A stretch of 64,000 nt of DNA from Chamaecrista fasciculata (GCA_003254925.1 QANZ01046620.1:23992-87991), one strand, 5' to 3'; positions 1 through 9,880 are shown, counted from the first letter of the stretch. Notes: generated by a model not told the origin, from the letters alone. Translations and numbers: made by a program.

Positions 1-176
1 TTTTTTTTAATCCCATTTTCATCTTCCCATATTACTTTTTTTAATCTTGATGATTATCTTTCATCATCATCATCAACATCTCAAATCATTATCAACATCA
101 TCATCTTCATCTTCATCTTCATCTTCCCATCTCCAACGAACATCATCTTCATCTCCATCTCAAATCATCATCATCT
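1..176. repeat. CAT/CTT-rich microsatellite
   Basis: Pyrimidine-rich low-complexity DNA built from repeated ATC, CATCAT and CATCTT words. It directly abuts the truncated 3' end of the DUF295-like reading frame to its right, so expansion or insertion of this repeat may be what cut that gene. Confidence 0.85.
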
Positions 177-525
177 TCATCCAGGAAACTCCTTAGCTGA
201 GACACTGAAAACACAGTCCGAACCAATTAATATGACTCTATCGCCCAAGCTTTTCAACGGGACCCATTCGCCAATTTCCTCATTCATTTTATAAACTCGA
301 AAATCAATTGCAACATGACCGTTTTGGAAACGAGAATCATTGTCCACATCATAATCATAATCAGACCCAATGCTCTTATCTAAGAGAATTAAATCATAAA
401 GTGAATTCACCAGGTACTTAAAATGATATCTAGAACACGCAGAACCGAACCCTAAGCCATGGTTCTTCGAATCTGAGCAAAAGAAGGATTTTTTACGAAA
501 ATTTTTGTGACAATCCGAATCTTAG
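177..525 (-). pseudogene. DUF295 / F-box-associated protein fragment
   Basis: An open stretch of about 115 codons on the minus strand reads as the C-terminal beta-propeller-like part of plant DUF295 (F-box/KIB1-type) proteins. Visible family features, in order: KYLVNSLYDLILLDK, an acidic DYDYDVDND stretch, FRVYKMNEE, then SLGDRVILIGSDCVFSVSA and KEFPG. In intact relatives the chain continues past FPG with a Cys-rich CKGN-like segment; here a stop follows immediately and the sequence turns into CATCAT repeat. No F-box domain or convincing start codon is seen upstream; a TAA lies just beyond 525. I infer a truncated relic of a host F-box gene. DUF295 proteins with an F-box are thought to act as substrate adaptors of SCF ubiquitin ligases, but this fragment cannot do so alone. 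Confidence 0.68.
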
Positions 526-840
526 GAGTTGAAAAAATATAACCCTTAAATCAATTTCTTACAACAAGCAAAGATTTGGGCAAATCGAAGACTTCGAAAA
601 CTGAACGCAAAAACACCATATATATGAAATTCTGGAAAAAAAAAATTTGGATTCTACATTCACGATTTCGCTTCTGGCAGATCCCTTCGATTTTGGCTCG
701 CTTTCGGCTCGCTTTTGGCTCGATTTTGGCTGATCCCCTCTGATTTGCAGACGAGGAAGAGGAAGAGGACGACGTGAGGACGATTAAGAGGAAGAGGACG
801 GCGTGAGGATGAAGATGAAGATTTTTTTTTAAAAGTTTAA
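526..840. other. Spacer with no recognised gene
   Basis: AT-rich then GA-rich DNA. A short word (GGCTCGCTTTCGGCTCGC type) is repeated three times near 690-730 and GAAGAGGA words near 750-800. No coding pattern was recognised. Confidence 0.6.
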
Positions 841-1240
841 AGGGTTTAGGAGTTAGGGTTTTAGGGTTTAGGGTTTTTAATATTTTTAAGGACTAAATTG
901 GAATGTTTGAAAGAATTTTGGGACACTTTAAAATTTTATTTTGAGGATTTGGGACTAAAACGAATGAAGATTTTGAAAAAAGGGGGAATTGAGAATAATG
1001 GAATAAAAGTGGGTCAAGGACCTAATTGTTGAACTTAGACTTTTTTTTAGGGTTTAGGGTTTGGGGTTTTAAGGTTTAAGGCTTAGGGTTTTTAATATTT
1101 TTAAGGACTAAATTGGAATGTTTGAAAGAGTTTTGGGACACTTTACAATTTTATTTTTGGGATTTGGGACTAAAACGAATGAAGATTTTGAAAAAAGGGG
1201 GAATTGAGAAAAATGGAATAAAAATGGGTCAGGGACCTAT
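841..1240. repeat. Tandem duplication, about 215-bp period
   Basis: Two direct copies, about 841-1030 and 1056-1240, share a long block starting TTTTTAATATTTTTAAGGAC and ending in AAAAAAGGGGGAATTGAGAA. Each copy opens with degenerate TTTAGGG-like words (plant telomere motif), for example around 850-877 and 1048-1090. The copies differ by scattered substitutions, so the duplication is not recent. Confidence 0.8.
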
Positions 1241-1534
1241 AAGTACAATGAGGAAATGCTGATGTGTCGCTATTTTATGACGTGGCAGCTCTTTTTTTTT
1301 AAAAAAAAAAAACATAACGGGTGCTGACGTGGCCATAACGGGACACGTCAGCGCATAACGAGACACATCAGCGTCCGTTATGGCCACGTCAGCATTTTTG
1401 TAACGCCAATATGACGGAGGGACCAATTAGTGCAGCGTTTGCAAAATTCGGGGACCGGCTAGTACAATGGGTAAAATTCAGGGACCTATCTGTCAGCGAG
1501 TGCATAAATCAGGTACCGGAAAGTTATTTTACTC
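1200..1534. mobile_element. Mutator-like non-autonomous element, one end
   Basis: Contains the text typical of plant MULE-type terminal repeats (GGGACC, GACGTGGC, CACGTCAGC and ATAACGG words) and ends in TTATTTTACTC, the reverse complement of a GAGTAAAAT start like that of the element at 47253. The matching opposite end was not found, so the left limit is arbitrary. Similar GACGTGGCACGTCAGC words occur at 47390-47450 and 48820-48860. Confidence 0.5.
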
Positions 1535-2657
1535 AAAACAAATAAGTAATTATACTAACCCCTTTTTTTTCTATGGAATTTAACTCATAGGCCCCCAAAC
1601 TAATACTAGGGGCTTCTCTAAATATAGAAAGATGAATATGAAAGAATTTAATAAATATTATACTAGGAACTTAAGAATAATGGTAATAGTAAACTTCACT
1701 TAATTCTAGAAGAATTGAGACATGCATGAATTTGAGTGACTAGGACTAAATTGCACTTAACAAAACTTTTGAACAACCTCTTTTTGACTTTTCTTTATAC
1801 TTTTGAATCCTTGGCTAAAAGTGCATAAGAAACCTTGACTATTCTTTTTTTTTTTCGTTTCAGTCCTTGTTTGTATGAGAAAAGGATTTTGATGTAAAAA
1901 CAGAAAAACCTTAGGGTGCTAAATGAAATTTTGCTCATGTCATATTTGCAAACTAAAAGATCATGTACATTTATGCATGTAAACATATGTGAAAATGTAA
2001 TTTTAGTATGGTCAAAGACTAAATTGCAAACTTTTCTGAAATTTAGAACTGTTTTGTAGTTTGTGCTATGTACTTTGGGTGAAATTGCAACTTTTGCCCA
2101 AAATCTTTTCATAAAGTTCATTCAAGTCCCAAATTTGACTAATTTACTGTCCAAAGAACATGTTCTTTTGTGTGAATGTCACCTATAGGTGGAGGATGTC
2201 TCTCTCTTAGATAGATATCACTTGTAGGCGAAAGGTCATTTTCTTAAGCACTATGTCACCTCTTATGTAGAAGGTGTCACTTAAACACCCTTACACTTCT
2301 CTTAGGTGGAGACTACCTTGAAGACTTTCCACTACTCAAATGGATACTTCTTTCTCTTAGGAGGTCTCCTCCCTCTAAAGGTATCGTTCACACTTTTTGA
2401 TAAAAAGCCTAACTTCTTAGGGACTCAAATGCTAAAAATCAAAACTTTTGGGGATCTTTCTGCAATTTTCCCTCTCTTGTATTTATGACTACAACTTTCT
2501 TTTTTCTCTAAATTCGTGACTAAATCTTCTTTCTTTTTTTTTTTTTTTCTCTTCATTAAAACTTTTCTTTCTCACCTTTTTTTTTGTCTAAAATGAATTT
2601 AAATGAAGTCTAATGCGTACCTATGCATAAATCTTCGAGGATCTTGAATTGCTCTTC
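1535..2657 (-). mobile_element. Leader/internal region of a minus-strand LTR fossil
   Basis: Non-coding DNA lying downstream (minus strand) of the primer-binding-like site at 2659-2676, hence probably the 5' internal leader of the same LTR retroelement. A short motif with TCACCT..AGGTGGAGG and TGTCACCTNTTAG recurs between 2180 and 2350. No gag or pol was recognised here. Left limit is uncertain. Confidence 0.35.
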
Positions 2658-2658
2658 C

Positions 2659-2676
2659 TCCCCAGTGGAGTTGCCA
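2659..2676 (-). other. Primer-binding-site-like sequence (tRNA-Arg type)
   Basis: Read on the minus strand this is TGGCAACTCCACTGGGGA, close to the TGGCGACTCC(A/G)CTGGGGA site used by plant Tat/Ogre-type Ty3/gypsy elements. It lies two to three bases beyond a sequence ending CCCGAAACA, which I take as the 3' end of an LTR. Confidence 0.6.
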
Positions 2677-2679
2677 AAA

Positions 2680-2927
2680 TGTTTCGGGAACAGGGTAGGT
2701 TCGTGCTTGGAGGTCCAGAGCAAAACAAGAGAAGTAAGGTAAAATAATAATCAAAGTAAAGAATAACAACACTAGATTAAATAATAGGAAACAATCTCTA
2801 GGATGGTCTTAATAGGGGAGAAGTAAAGCACTCAAGTAAGAAATAGATAAGACAAAAGGGCTTAAAGTATAGTAAAAGAAAGCATGTTCTAAAGAGCTCA
2901 AAGGGTATAGTGATTCTCTCTAATATC
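2680..2927 (-). mobile_element. Partial LTR (3' part), Tat/Ogre-like Ty3/gypsy
   Basis: About 250 bp nearly identical to 3777-4025. Both copies begin, in plus-strand reading, exactly at TGTTTCGG, and similarity stops there, as expected for an LTR terminus. The copy is interrupted on its right by a hAT-type left end at 2928. Fossil; only the end nearest the primer site remains. Confidence 0.6.
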
Positions 2928-3124
2928 CAAGCTTATCAAAACCGGATCGGCCGGTCCGACCGGTTGGACCGCGACTCGGTCCCCAGTCCGGTCTGAGTTG
3001 AAGGACAAACCGTCTGTGCAAAGAACTGGCGAAGAACCGGGCTTGAACCGCCAAAACCGGTAAGAACTGGCGGTTCGAGGGGTTCAGCCGGTTCAGCAAT
3101 TTTTTTTTTTTGCCTTCACTTGCC
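2928..3124 (+). mobile_element. hAT-type element, left end fragment
   Basis: Starts CAAGCTTATCAAAACCGG and continues with CCGG/GGTTC-rich DNA almost identical to 53289-53480. The CA start, AAAACCGGACCGG terminal motif and 8-bp candidate target CTAATATC (2920-2927) fit the hAT superfamily; the complete 538-bp relative at 33000 confirms the end structure. The fragment runs into a single N at 3125 and the right end is not found next to it. Confidence 0.65.
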
Positions 3125-3125
3125 N

Positions 3126-3776
3126 AAGAAACATGCTTTGTTAAGTAGATAGAACTTTGTCTTCTTTCTTATCTACTCTTCACAAATTCATAAAACTTAT
3201 TGAAAACAAAGGTTGTTCATATTAAAGGAGTGAAAGTACCCCCACATATTTTTGTCCTTTTGTTTGTATTGTATATGAATTTCCAGCTTTTTTATGGTAC
3301 CTTGTACCATAAAACCGCTATTTCTAGCTAAGCGTATGGGACCATGCAACCTCACCAACAACAACACTCGCATGTGGTATCTCCTATATTATGCACTTTG
3401 TCTTCTTTCCGATGAAAGTTTCTCATTATTTATCATCAACATCTAGAGATTAAATAGATTAATAGAGACAAGAAATTATGGAGAAATTGAGAAAAAAATT
3501 TAAGGGACGAGAAATTGAAAATATATTAATATATGAGAGGTCAAAATAGAATTTTTAATATTTTAATTGAACCGGACGGTTCTTTAGCAGTTTATCGGTC
3601 CGAAAAATTTACTTAATTATTTTCAGTCCAGATGCCAAACTAATTTCAAGGTCGAATCAATTCATTCTTCAATTTAGTTAGAGATCAGACGGGTCAGATC
3701 ATCCAATCCATTCCTGTTTTGACAATAATGATTTGAATGATAAAGGTTCATCTTTCTCTTAATCAAGTGTCAAAGA
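3126..3776. other. Unassigned DNA with a decayed hAT-like right end
   Basis: AT-rich DNA without genes. From about 3568 it contains GAACCGGACGGTT and ends near 3730 with CCTGTTTTGACAATAATG, which resembles the right terminus of the hAT element at 33000 (CCGGTTTTGATAACTATG). It may be the far end of an older, diverged hAT copy. Confidence 0.4.
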
Positions 3777-4700
3777 TGTTTCGGAAACGGGTTAGGTTCG
3801 TGCTTGGAGGTCCAGAGCAAAACAAGAGAAGTAGGGTAAAATAATAATCAAGGTAAAGAATAACAACACTAGATTAAATAATAGGAAACAATCTCTAGGA
3901 TGGTCTTAATAGGGGAGAAGTAAAGCACTTTAGTAAGAAATGGGTAAGACAAGAGGGCTTAAAGTATAGTAAAAGAAAGCATGTTCTAGAGAGCTCAAAG
4001 GTATAGTGATTCTCTCTAATATCCCACACTCAAAAGAAGGAGAAGTGTTGTCTCTCTCATGAAAAGTATGTCTATTTCTCTAATATGAGATATCTTCCTC
4101 TAACATGCCTATTTCTTCTCTCCATATGCGTGTCCTTCACTTTGCCTTCTCTCTCTTTTCCCTCGTGCCTATGCGTCTCCTCATATCTCTCCCCCCTCTC
4201 ATAACACTCACATATGTATATATATATATATATATAGACCTCTTTATTGCCCACTAATCAAATGCCTTTCATATGTAATTATACTAACTTAACCGTCCCC
4301 TTCACCCTCCATAATTATATTGTATTATATGCTCTTAATAGCACATTTGTAACTTGAAACGGCCATATGGGCTTTCAATTCAAAATTACTCATCATGTCT
4401 CATTTTCTTCTAGTAACGTGAGTGGGAAGAGAAAAGGTGAATGTATATGACATATAGGCTAACATAACTATTTGGTCCTTAGCTAGTTTACTTCTTTTCA
4501 TAATAACCCCTATTTACTAACAAAGCTAAGATGAAGGGATTTGAGCTCAATAGAACAATACTATATTTACTAAATATAAGTCCTTACCTTACTTACTTAA
4601 GTGATCGTGACTGAACACGAATGAGCCTTTACTTCAATCCTATCAAGCCACACCCTAAGACTGTTTTCGGGTAAGGAGGGGGTCTCCCTCCTTCACAACA
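3777..4700 (-). mobile_element. LTR, Tat/Ogre-like Ty3/gypsy fossil
   Basis: On the minus strand the segment starts TGTTGTGAAGGAGGG (right edge) and ends in CCGAAACA (left edge), 924 bp. Its 3' quarter matches 2680-2927. No primer site follows its 3' end, and GACAAGGTTGGGAA just outside its 5' end could be a polypurine tract, so it looks like a 3' or solo LTR. A (TA)n microsatellite sits at 4215-4237. No clear 5-bp target duplication was found. Confidence 0.5.
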
Positions 4701-5249
4701 TTCCCAACCTTGTCCAAGTGAGGATGTTGCGGATACCTTGCCTCTTATATTAATTAATTATAAAAATATAGCCATGTAGGAACAAAGGATTAGATCTTTA
4801 ACTTTAAATATAGAAAAACTTTAAAATTTTGGGTCAATTAGGTCACTCTTTCGAGAATTAAAGTTCTTATAAGCCAACTAGGAATTAGTTATTATGATTA
4901 ATTTTACTTGTTTGACTGTGAAATAAGTAGTTCAGTTTCAGACTCAATTCGACCTCGTTTGTTGACAATTTTAACTGGATAGAGAATGTTCTCATCAAAA
5001 GTAACTCTATAATTTTAGACTCGTTACATTCGAACTTGAAACGAGAGAGATATGATCATATTTAGTATATTGGAACCAAAGTAAACCACTACAGAAACAA
5101 ATATATCAAATTTGAACATTTTGAAAGATAAAATATCAAAATGAACTTTAAGGCAAAGATATAAGACCAAATTGAACATTTGGCCAAAAATATATAGAAG
5201 CTTGACCCATTGGATATTCTCACATTTTTAGATAACCCATTTGTAATTA
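4701..5249. other. AT-rich spacer, no gene recognised
   Basis: Nothing coding was recognised. The left edge may be the 3' internal end of the LTR fossil at 3777-4700. Words such as ATATAAGACCAAATTGAACA around 5160 resemble fold-back elements elsewhere in the window. Confidence 0.5.
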
Positions 5250-5515
5250 ATATCTTGGGTAAATTACATAGAAGGTCTATGAAGTTTGGTCCATTTTCAG
5301 AAAGAGTTCTTGTGGTTTAAAAAATGTTAAATAAAAACATGTGGTTTGCTCTGTTATCAAAAAGGGTTCTGAGGTATATTTTCGTTCAAAATTTGACGAA
5401 AATTTTAGCTAAAATATTATTTTAAGACCTTAACTATTAATTTTATGTGCATTTGACTCTCTATGTATGAGAGAAGGAGTTGAAAAAAAAAAGTTTCATA
5501 GTAATAAACATGAAT
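5250..5515 (+). mobile_element. Mutator-like MITE fragment
   Basis: Starts with GGGTAAATTACATAGAAGG, the GGGTAAATTA end typical of the Mutator-like elements at 36184 and 42729, and continues with AATTTTAGCTAAAATATTATTTT and TTAACTATTAATTTT words. The same middle part occurs in inverted orientation at 11610-11790. The opposite terminus and target duplication were not identified. Confidence 0.5.
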
Positions 5516-5529
5516 AACTTTCTTACACA

Positions 5530-6245
5530 TTTCTTCAAACACCATATGTGCCTGTGAGATCATCCCCTTCTTACACAACCATTTCATCACAAGCCTCTAA
5601 GTTGAAAGACCAAGTTCTTCCATCCTCTTCACCCTCAATGTCTAAAACAGCTTCATAGCCTCATCATACCTGTTAATCTTGAAAAGGGTTTCCATCATTT
5701 TATCAACCACTTCCATATCAGGCTCGAACCCTTCATTCACCATGGAATTACAGATCTTTGAAGCTTCAATAAAATCACCCCCTATCATAGAAACCCCTAA
5801 TCAAAAGTTTATGGGTATTCCCATTGGGTTGAATCCATTCTTTTAATTTGAGAACAGGAAACCTAGCCTCCACAACTAGCTTATACCCACACATAGTCTC
5901 AACGACCTTGATCAGAGTTCCCAGATTGTACCCATACCCATTGGAATTCATCAAGTGGAAGAACTCGACACATTTCTTCAACTCCCTGGCAGAATCCAGA
6001 ACCTTAAGCGCAATCTGAAATGTCTTGTCGTCCATGAAATGACGTCGTCCCATTTCCATCAGGACTTGCCAGAAAAGATCGATGTTGCGGCCTGCGAGAT
6101 TTTCTGATCACGTCGACCATCTTGTTGAAGGAGACGGAGGTGTGGTCGAAATGTGGGAGTGTCTGCTGCTGGTACAGGACAGTGCAGACTCGGAGGAGCT
6201 AGTCGGGGTTCACTGGTGAAAACTACAAAGCTGGATTAGTGTAAA
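5530..6245 (-). pseudogene. PPR (pentatricopeptide repeat) protein fragment
   Basis: Minus-strand coding remains of a P-class PPR protein. Readable in order: HTSVSFNKMVDVIRKSR; then FWQVLMEMGRRHFMDDKTF, FQIALKVLDSARELKKCVEFF, HLMNSNGYGYNLGTLIKVVE, and in a further frame DFIEASKICNSMVNEGFEPD, VVDKMMETLFKINRYDEAMK, WLCKKGMISQAHMVFEEM. These show the 35-residue helix-turn-helix spacing with FEPD-type turns. PPR proteins bind organellar RNA in mitochondria or chloroplasts for editing, splicing or stability. This copy has about two frame changes (near 5795 and 6080) and at least three in-frame stops, and lacks an N-terminal targeting region, so it is a pseudogene. Flanked by transposon remnants on both sides. 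Confidence 0.8.
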
Positions 6246-6860
6246 TCTAACCTTGAGTTCACAGTCAGATGGCAGTCTCCGGATGTTCGGGGTCGTCGGA
6301 TCCTGCAAGTAAGAATGCACAGGGATTTCCCTGTGATTCTCCTCCGATGCTCAAGTTAGAAGAGAGATTAGAGAATAATGGTGAATTGTCTTTTTCTGGG
6401 AGTGAGAGTTGTTACCTGAGAGTGTGCCCTTCTTCCCTATTTATCCTCCTTCCCTTTTGTCCCATGTTGGTACGAGGTCCCAAAGGGATGTAAGGGGTAT
6501 TTTCGGGGATGCATAGGGAATAGGTCGATGTACTTTACTGCTCTGACGTGACAGCTATCACTGTTGGGCTGCAGTGGGATGTCCAACCTTCCTTTTTGGG
6601 AGTCAGTGATAGCCAAGAGTGCTTTTCACCGTTTCTTCTGCGCGCAGGGGGCGTTTTAGTCCTTTTGCGTGTGCGTCTTTGTACTGCCGTACACAGTGGC
6701 TGGTGTGGCCTTGTCTGGTCACGTGATTTCAAGGATCTTTGCATTTAATGCCAATATCTTGGCATTAAATGCTCGAGTGGGAGGGGACTTGCTCTGGTTG
6801 CTTCCTCGCCGGGTAGCATTTACGTCTTGACGCTGATTCCGGTGAGTGATTGGCATCGCT
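6246..6860 (-). mobile_element. Probable LTR-like promoter region, minus strand
   Basis: Read on the minus strand this has GGATAAATAGGGAAG (TATA-like, near 6445) followed by CTTGAGCATCGGAGGAG and TTACTTGCAGGATCCGACGA, the wording of the R/U5 part of many plant Ty3/gypsy (Tat-type) LTRs (TTGAGCGTCGGAG...GCAGG). Exact termini and primer site were not found; the next thing downstream is the PPR relic. No gene on either strand convinced me here. Confidence 0.45.
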
Positions 6861-7107
6861 TTCCGAGGGGTATATATCACTAGTCCCTCCAAAAGGTCCG
6901 AGGGAGTGTCCTCGCCGTCGGCTTCCGAGGGGTGTATATCACTAGTCCCTCCAAAAGGTCCGAGGGAGTGTCCTCGCCGTCGGCTTCCGTGGGGTGTATA
7001 TCACTAGTCCCTCCAAAAGGTCCGAGGGGGTGTCCTCGCCGTCGGCTTCCGAGGGGTGTATATCACTAGTCCCTCCAAAGGTCCGAGGGAGTGTCCTCGC
7101 CGTCGGC
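6861..7107. repeat. 62-bp tandem repeat, four copies
   Basis: Four units starting at 6861, 6923, 6985 and 7047 (62, 62, 62, 61 bp), with a fifth start at 7108 that breaks off. Each unit begins TTCCGAGGGGTGTATATCAC and ends CTCGCCGTCGG-like, and contains a GGTCCGAGGGAGTGTCC core. Copies are almost identical, so the expansion is recent relative to neighbouring DNA. It lies between a minus-strand LTR-like promoter and a plus-strand TATA box. Confidence 0.92.
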
Positions 7108-7298
7108 TTCCGAGGACCCTGAGTCTTCCGAACTCCTTTCCGGGGAAGTGGGAAAGTCTGAGTGACACGTGGTTTTGAAAAATGAAAAAGTGTATGGAGG
7201 AAGTTTCATTAATGTGGCTCGCGGTTACCCAAGGTGCTGATGTCATCAGCGTCTTTTCAACTGCCTCTTCATTTTGAAAATTTGGGGGGTTTTTCTTC

Positions 7299-7307
7299 TT
7301 TATAAAC
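7299..7307 (+). promoter_or_regulatory. Candidate TATA box
   Basis: TTTATAAAC about 100 bases upstream of the ATG at 7403, followed by a pyrimidine-rich stretch (CCTTCTCTTTCG) suitable for a plant transcription start. Position and context support a promoter for the downstream frame; no direct proof. Confidence 0.45.
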
Positions 7308-7402
7308 CGTCATTTCCTTCTCTTTCGAGTTTTTAGCTTCCTGCGATTTTTGCCGAAGAAAACTCGAGCGTCGATATTTGAGCAAGTCGTGTGTGATTAA
7401 CT

Positions 7403-7807
7403 ATGGTGAAGGCTTCGAAGAAGTTTGTGAATCGCAAGGGGGGAAGAGATGGGGCATCGCCGTCGAGTCCCGACGACGGGATTCCTATTGCTCATCCTCT
7501 CAACCCTAAGACGGCTGCGGAGAGGGGAATATCTTTTACTGAGAGGAAGGAGATGAAGACAGGTTGGGGAGGTCCTACCATGGAACCCGACCTGTGGTGG
7601 GAGATTCAGTCTAAATTGATGAGGGTGGAGGCTGATGGGGCCGAACTGCTGCGCCGTGCCCGTGGCGTCGTGCCTTGGGTGGACCCGCAAGAGTTGCCAT
7701 GCAATAGCAGCATCGACCCGAAGATTGCGTTGGAGAGGTCGAGGTTTGCCGACCCTGCCGAGCTCGCTCTGCTGAACGAGACATATTTTGCTCCGGGCAT
7801 GGTATAA
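7403..7807 (+). CDS. Hypothetical protein, 134 aa, GC-rich frame
   Basis: An ATG-initiated frame of 134 codons, starting MVKASKKFVNRKGGRDG, basic at the N-terminus, then Pro/Ser-rich, with PDLWWEIQSKLMRVE and ELLRRARGVVPWVDPQEL in the middle and ending near AELALLNETYFAPGMV. The base composition is clearly richer in G+C than the flanks and third positions look codon-like, which supports real coding history. I do not recognise the family. It could be a short gene, the first exon of a longer one (GTATAAACC right at the end could act as a splice donor), or the first frame of a transposable element whose promoter is the TATA box at 7299. No downstream exon was recognised; a purine-rich repeat region follows. 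Confidence 0.5.
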   Translation: MVKASKKFVNRKGGRDGASPSSPDDGIPIAHPLNPKTAAERGISFTERKEMKTGWGGPTMEPDLWWEIQSKLMRVEADGAELLRRARGVVPWVDPQELPCNSSIDPKIALERSRFADPAELALLNETYFAPGMV

Positions 7808-7879
7808 ACCGGCTCGATCACCACCGGCCAGTTTTTTCCTTTGCTTTCACGTTTTATTATGTTTAATTATTTATATACT

Positions 7880-8300
7880 TGGTACACGAATTAAGGGTGT
7901 GTTTGGGATATAAGTATGTAATGAAATGATGATTTCATGTAATGAAATGATAATGAGAAAATTATGTAATGAAAATGGAATGTAAATGGTGTTTGGATTG
8001 TTTGAGATGTAATGAAAAAAATAGGGTGTGAAATTATGTAAAATGGTATGTAATGATTGTGGTTGGTTGAAATAATTATATGGGTTTTTAAAAATTGTAT
8101 AGGGGTAAAATTGGTAGTTGATAATGGAATAAAGTGGAGATAATGAAATGATGTTTTGACTTTTGGTTGTGGTTGTTATGAAATGAAATGGTAATGAAAT
8201 TGTCTTGGAATGTGTGCTAAGGGTGAATATTTGTAATGAAGGTTGGAGTTGCTTTATGTAATGAAATGAAAGGGACCAAAATGTAAATAACATGGAAATT
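7880..8300. mobile_element. Possible MITE, TAATGAAATG-rich
   Basis: Opens with TTAAGGGTGTGTTTGGGAT, the style of PIF/Harbinger or related MITE ends (GGGTGTGTTTGG next to TTA), and then repeats words such as TGTAATGAAATGATAATGA many times. The opposite terminus was not found in the expected form, so the assignment is weak. Confidence 0.35.
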
Positions 8301-8514
8301 TTAAAAACCTTCTATTTGGTCCACGATTTTATATCGCTTCAACGAATCGATCCTTACGAAGTGAAATGTTGTCTCGACCTATAAAAACCACATTCATCAA
8401 CGATTCGGTCTCTTTCTCAAATTTAATGACAGAAAAATATATTTTGGGACCAAAATAGAACAATCTTTACAAATTCATGGACCAAATAATTTATCTTCAA
8501 CTAACAACAAATTA
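8301..8514. mobile_element. MULE-type MITE debris
   Basis: Contains TTTGGTCCACGA, GGGACCAAAATAGAAC and GGACCAAATAATTT words, the style of GGTCC-rich fold-back or Mutator-like MITEs seen later in the window. No complete ends. Confidence 0.3.
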
Positions 8515-9240
8515 TTTGTCTTGTGTAAGTGTTTGCAACCTCTCATAAAGCTCTCTATAGTAATGGCTAGGAATAAACCTCTTCCTCATCAAGGTTTTCA
8601 TTTGTCTCTAAGTTGTTACTGGTCTCTCACCATTATTTCTTCTATTAATACACAACTTATCCCACCAAACTATAGGATAATTAGTAAATTCAATGGCTGC
8701 CAACTTCACCTTCTTAACTTCAAAATGATTATGACACTAAAAAATCATCTCAATTTTTTTCTCCCACTCTAAATAAGCTTCAGGATCATTTTTACCTTGA
8801 AAGGGTGGTATCTTCAATTTAATACTCCCAAGATTATCATCTCTCCTATTTCTTCCTCCATGATTATTTCTCCCATGTCTCCTCCTATGCCTATCTCTCC
8901 CAACTTCAGATTCATTGTCAAACTCCTCCTCATTCCCACTATTTTCATCATACTCATCATCAATTTCATCATCATAATACTTCCTAAGCCTCTCATGCCT
9001 CATAGGATTCGACCGCCCTCTTTATACATTGTTGATCCTATCATCTTGCCTATCCATTCTATCCCTTATTTCCATAAACACAACATTCAAACGTTCAAAC
9101 TGTTGTTGCATTGCCCTGATAGTATGCTCAACATTCATTGGGTTTCCACCACCACTTGAAGTCTTCTCTACATTAGCCATGGAAAATCTACAAGAAAATA
9201 TGTTAGTGAAATAAAACTCCTCACTAATTAACACTCGTGT
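8515..9240 (-). mobile_element. Ty3/gypsy gag region (fossil)
   Basis: Minus-strand gag of a plant Ty3/gypsy element. Recognisable blocks: NPMNVEHTIRAMQQQFERLN near the start, an acidic/Arg-rich linker, then IKLKIPPFQGKNDPEAYLEW and KLAAIEFTNYPIVWWDKL of the Retrotrans_gag domain, and MRKRFIPSHYYRELYERLQ. The element is broken (several breaks) and only gag plus leader and LTR are present here; its pol is not to the left in this window. The leader and LTR lie to the right, consistent with minus orientation. Confidence 0.85.
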
Positions 9241-9866
9241 TTCACTCTATGAAGGCGTTTATCCACTCTAATAATCTCACACACTCTTACCTTTTATCAC
9301 TCTTGGTTCCTCTTGAGACAGTTTAAAGAACTAGGTGACTTGATTCACTATCACAAAATTGTAAAGTCAACCAAACACTTAGAGGATATAAGAAACTAAA
9401 AAAGGGTAACCAAACAAGAATTTTAGAATAGAATTTAGAGCACAAATGACACAAGATTGTAAGAATATGACAAGACATCCAGAAACAAAATGCCAATTCC
9501 TTCTGTTTTTTTTTCTTTCTTCTTCTATCACTTTTTTTTTCACGTTTTTCTTTTTTTTTTTTTTGTAGTAACTTTTTTTTTTCTTGTTTCACTTTTTTTT
9601 TAGAATTAAAAATAGAAGAACAAGCAAATTTTAACCCAGAATTTTCAGAAAACCCTGATTCTAAAAATGGGCTATAACTTTGCGTATAAAACTCCGATTT
9701 TGATAATTCCAAAACGACATGAAAGATCACGTTCTGAATTATAACATGACCTATTATACTATGGAAAAATCCATCGGAAAGTGGACGAACAGACAGGTTT
9801 TTTATGAACGTCTAGAAACACGAAATTAAAAAAAAAAAAAAAGATATGACCTGAGTTTAGGTTGAA
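9241..9866 (-). mobile_element. 5' leader of the same Ty3/gypsy fossil
   Basis: Non-coding DNA between the primer site and gag, with poly-T/poly-A runs at 9500-9600 and 9825-9842. No gene seen. Confidence 0.6.
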
Positions 9867-9878
9867 GCTCTGATACCA
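9867..9878 (-). other. Primer binding site, tRNA-iMet type
   Basis: Minus-strand TGGTATCAGAGC, the standard site complementary to the 3' end of plant initiator tRNA-Met, two bases inside the LTR end at 9881. Confidence 0.9.
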
Positions 9879-9880
9879 AA

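Noticed and set aside
6269-6493. 74-codon plus-strand frame starting MAVSGCSGSSDPASK
   Set aside because: The minus strand here has the wording of an LTR R/U5 region, which explains the sequence better; no domain seen.
7871-8293. 140-codon minus-strand frame rich in Ile, Phe, Ser and Thr
   Set aside because: It is the reverse of the TAATGAAATG-rich repeat and has no domain.
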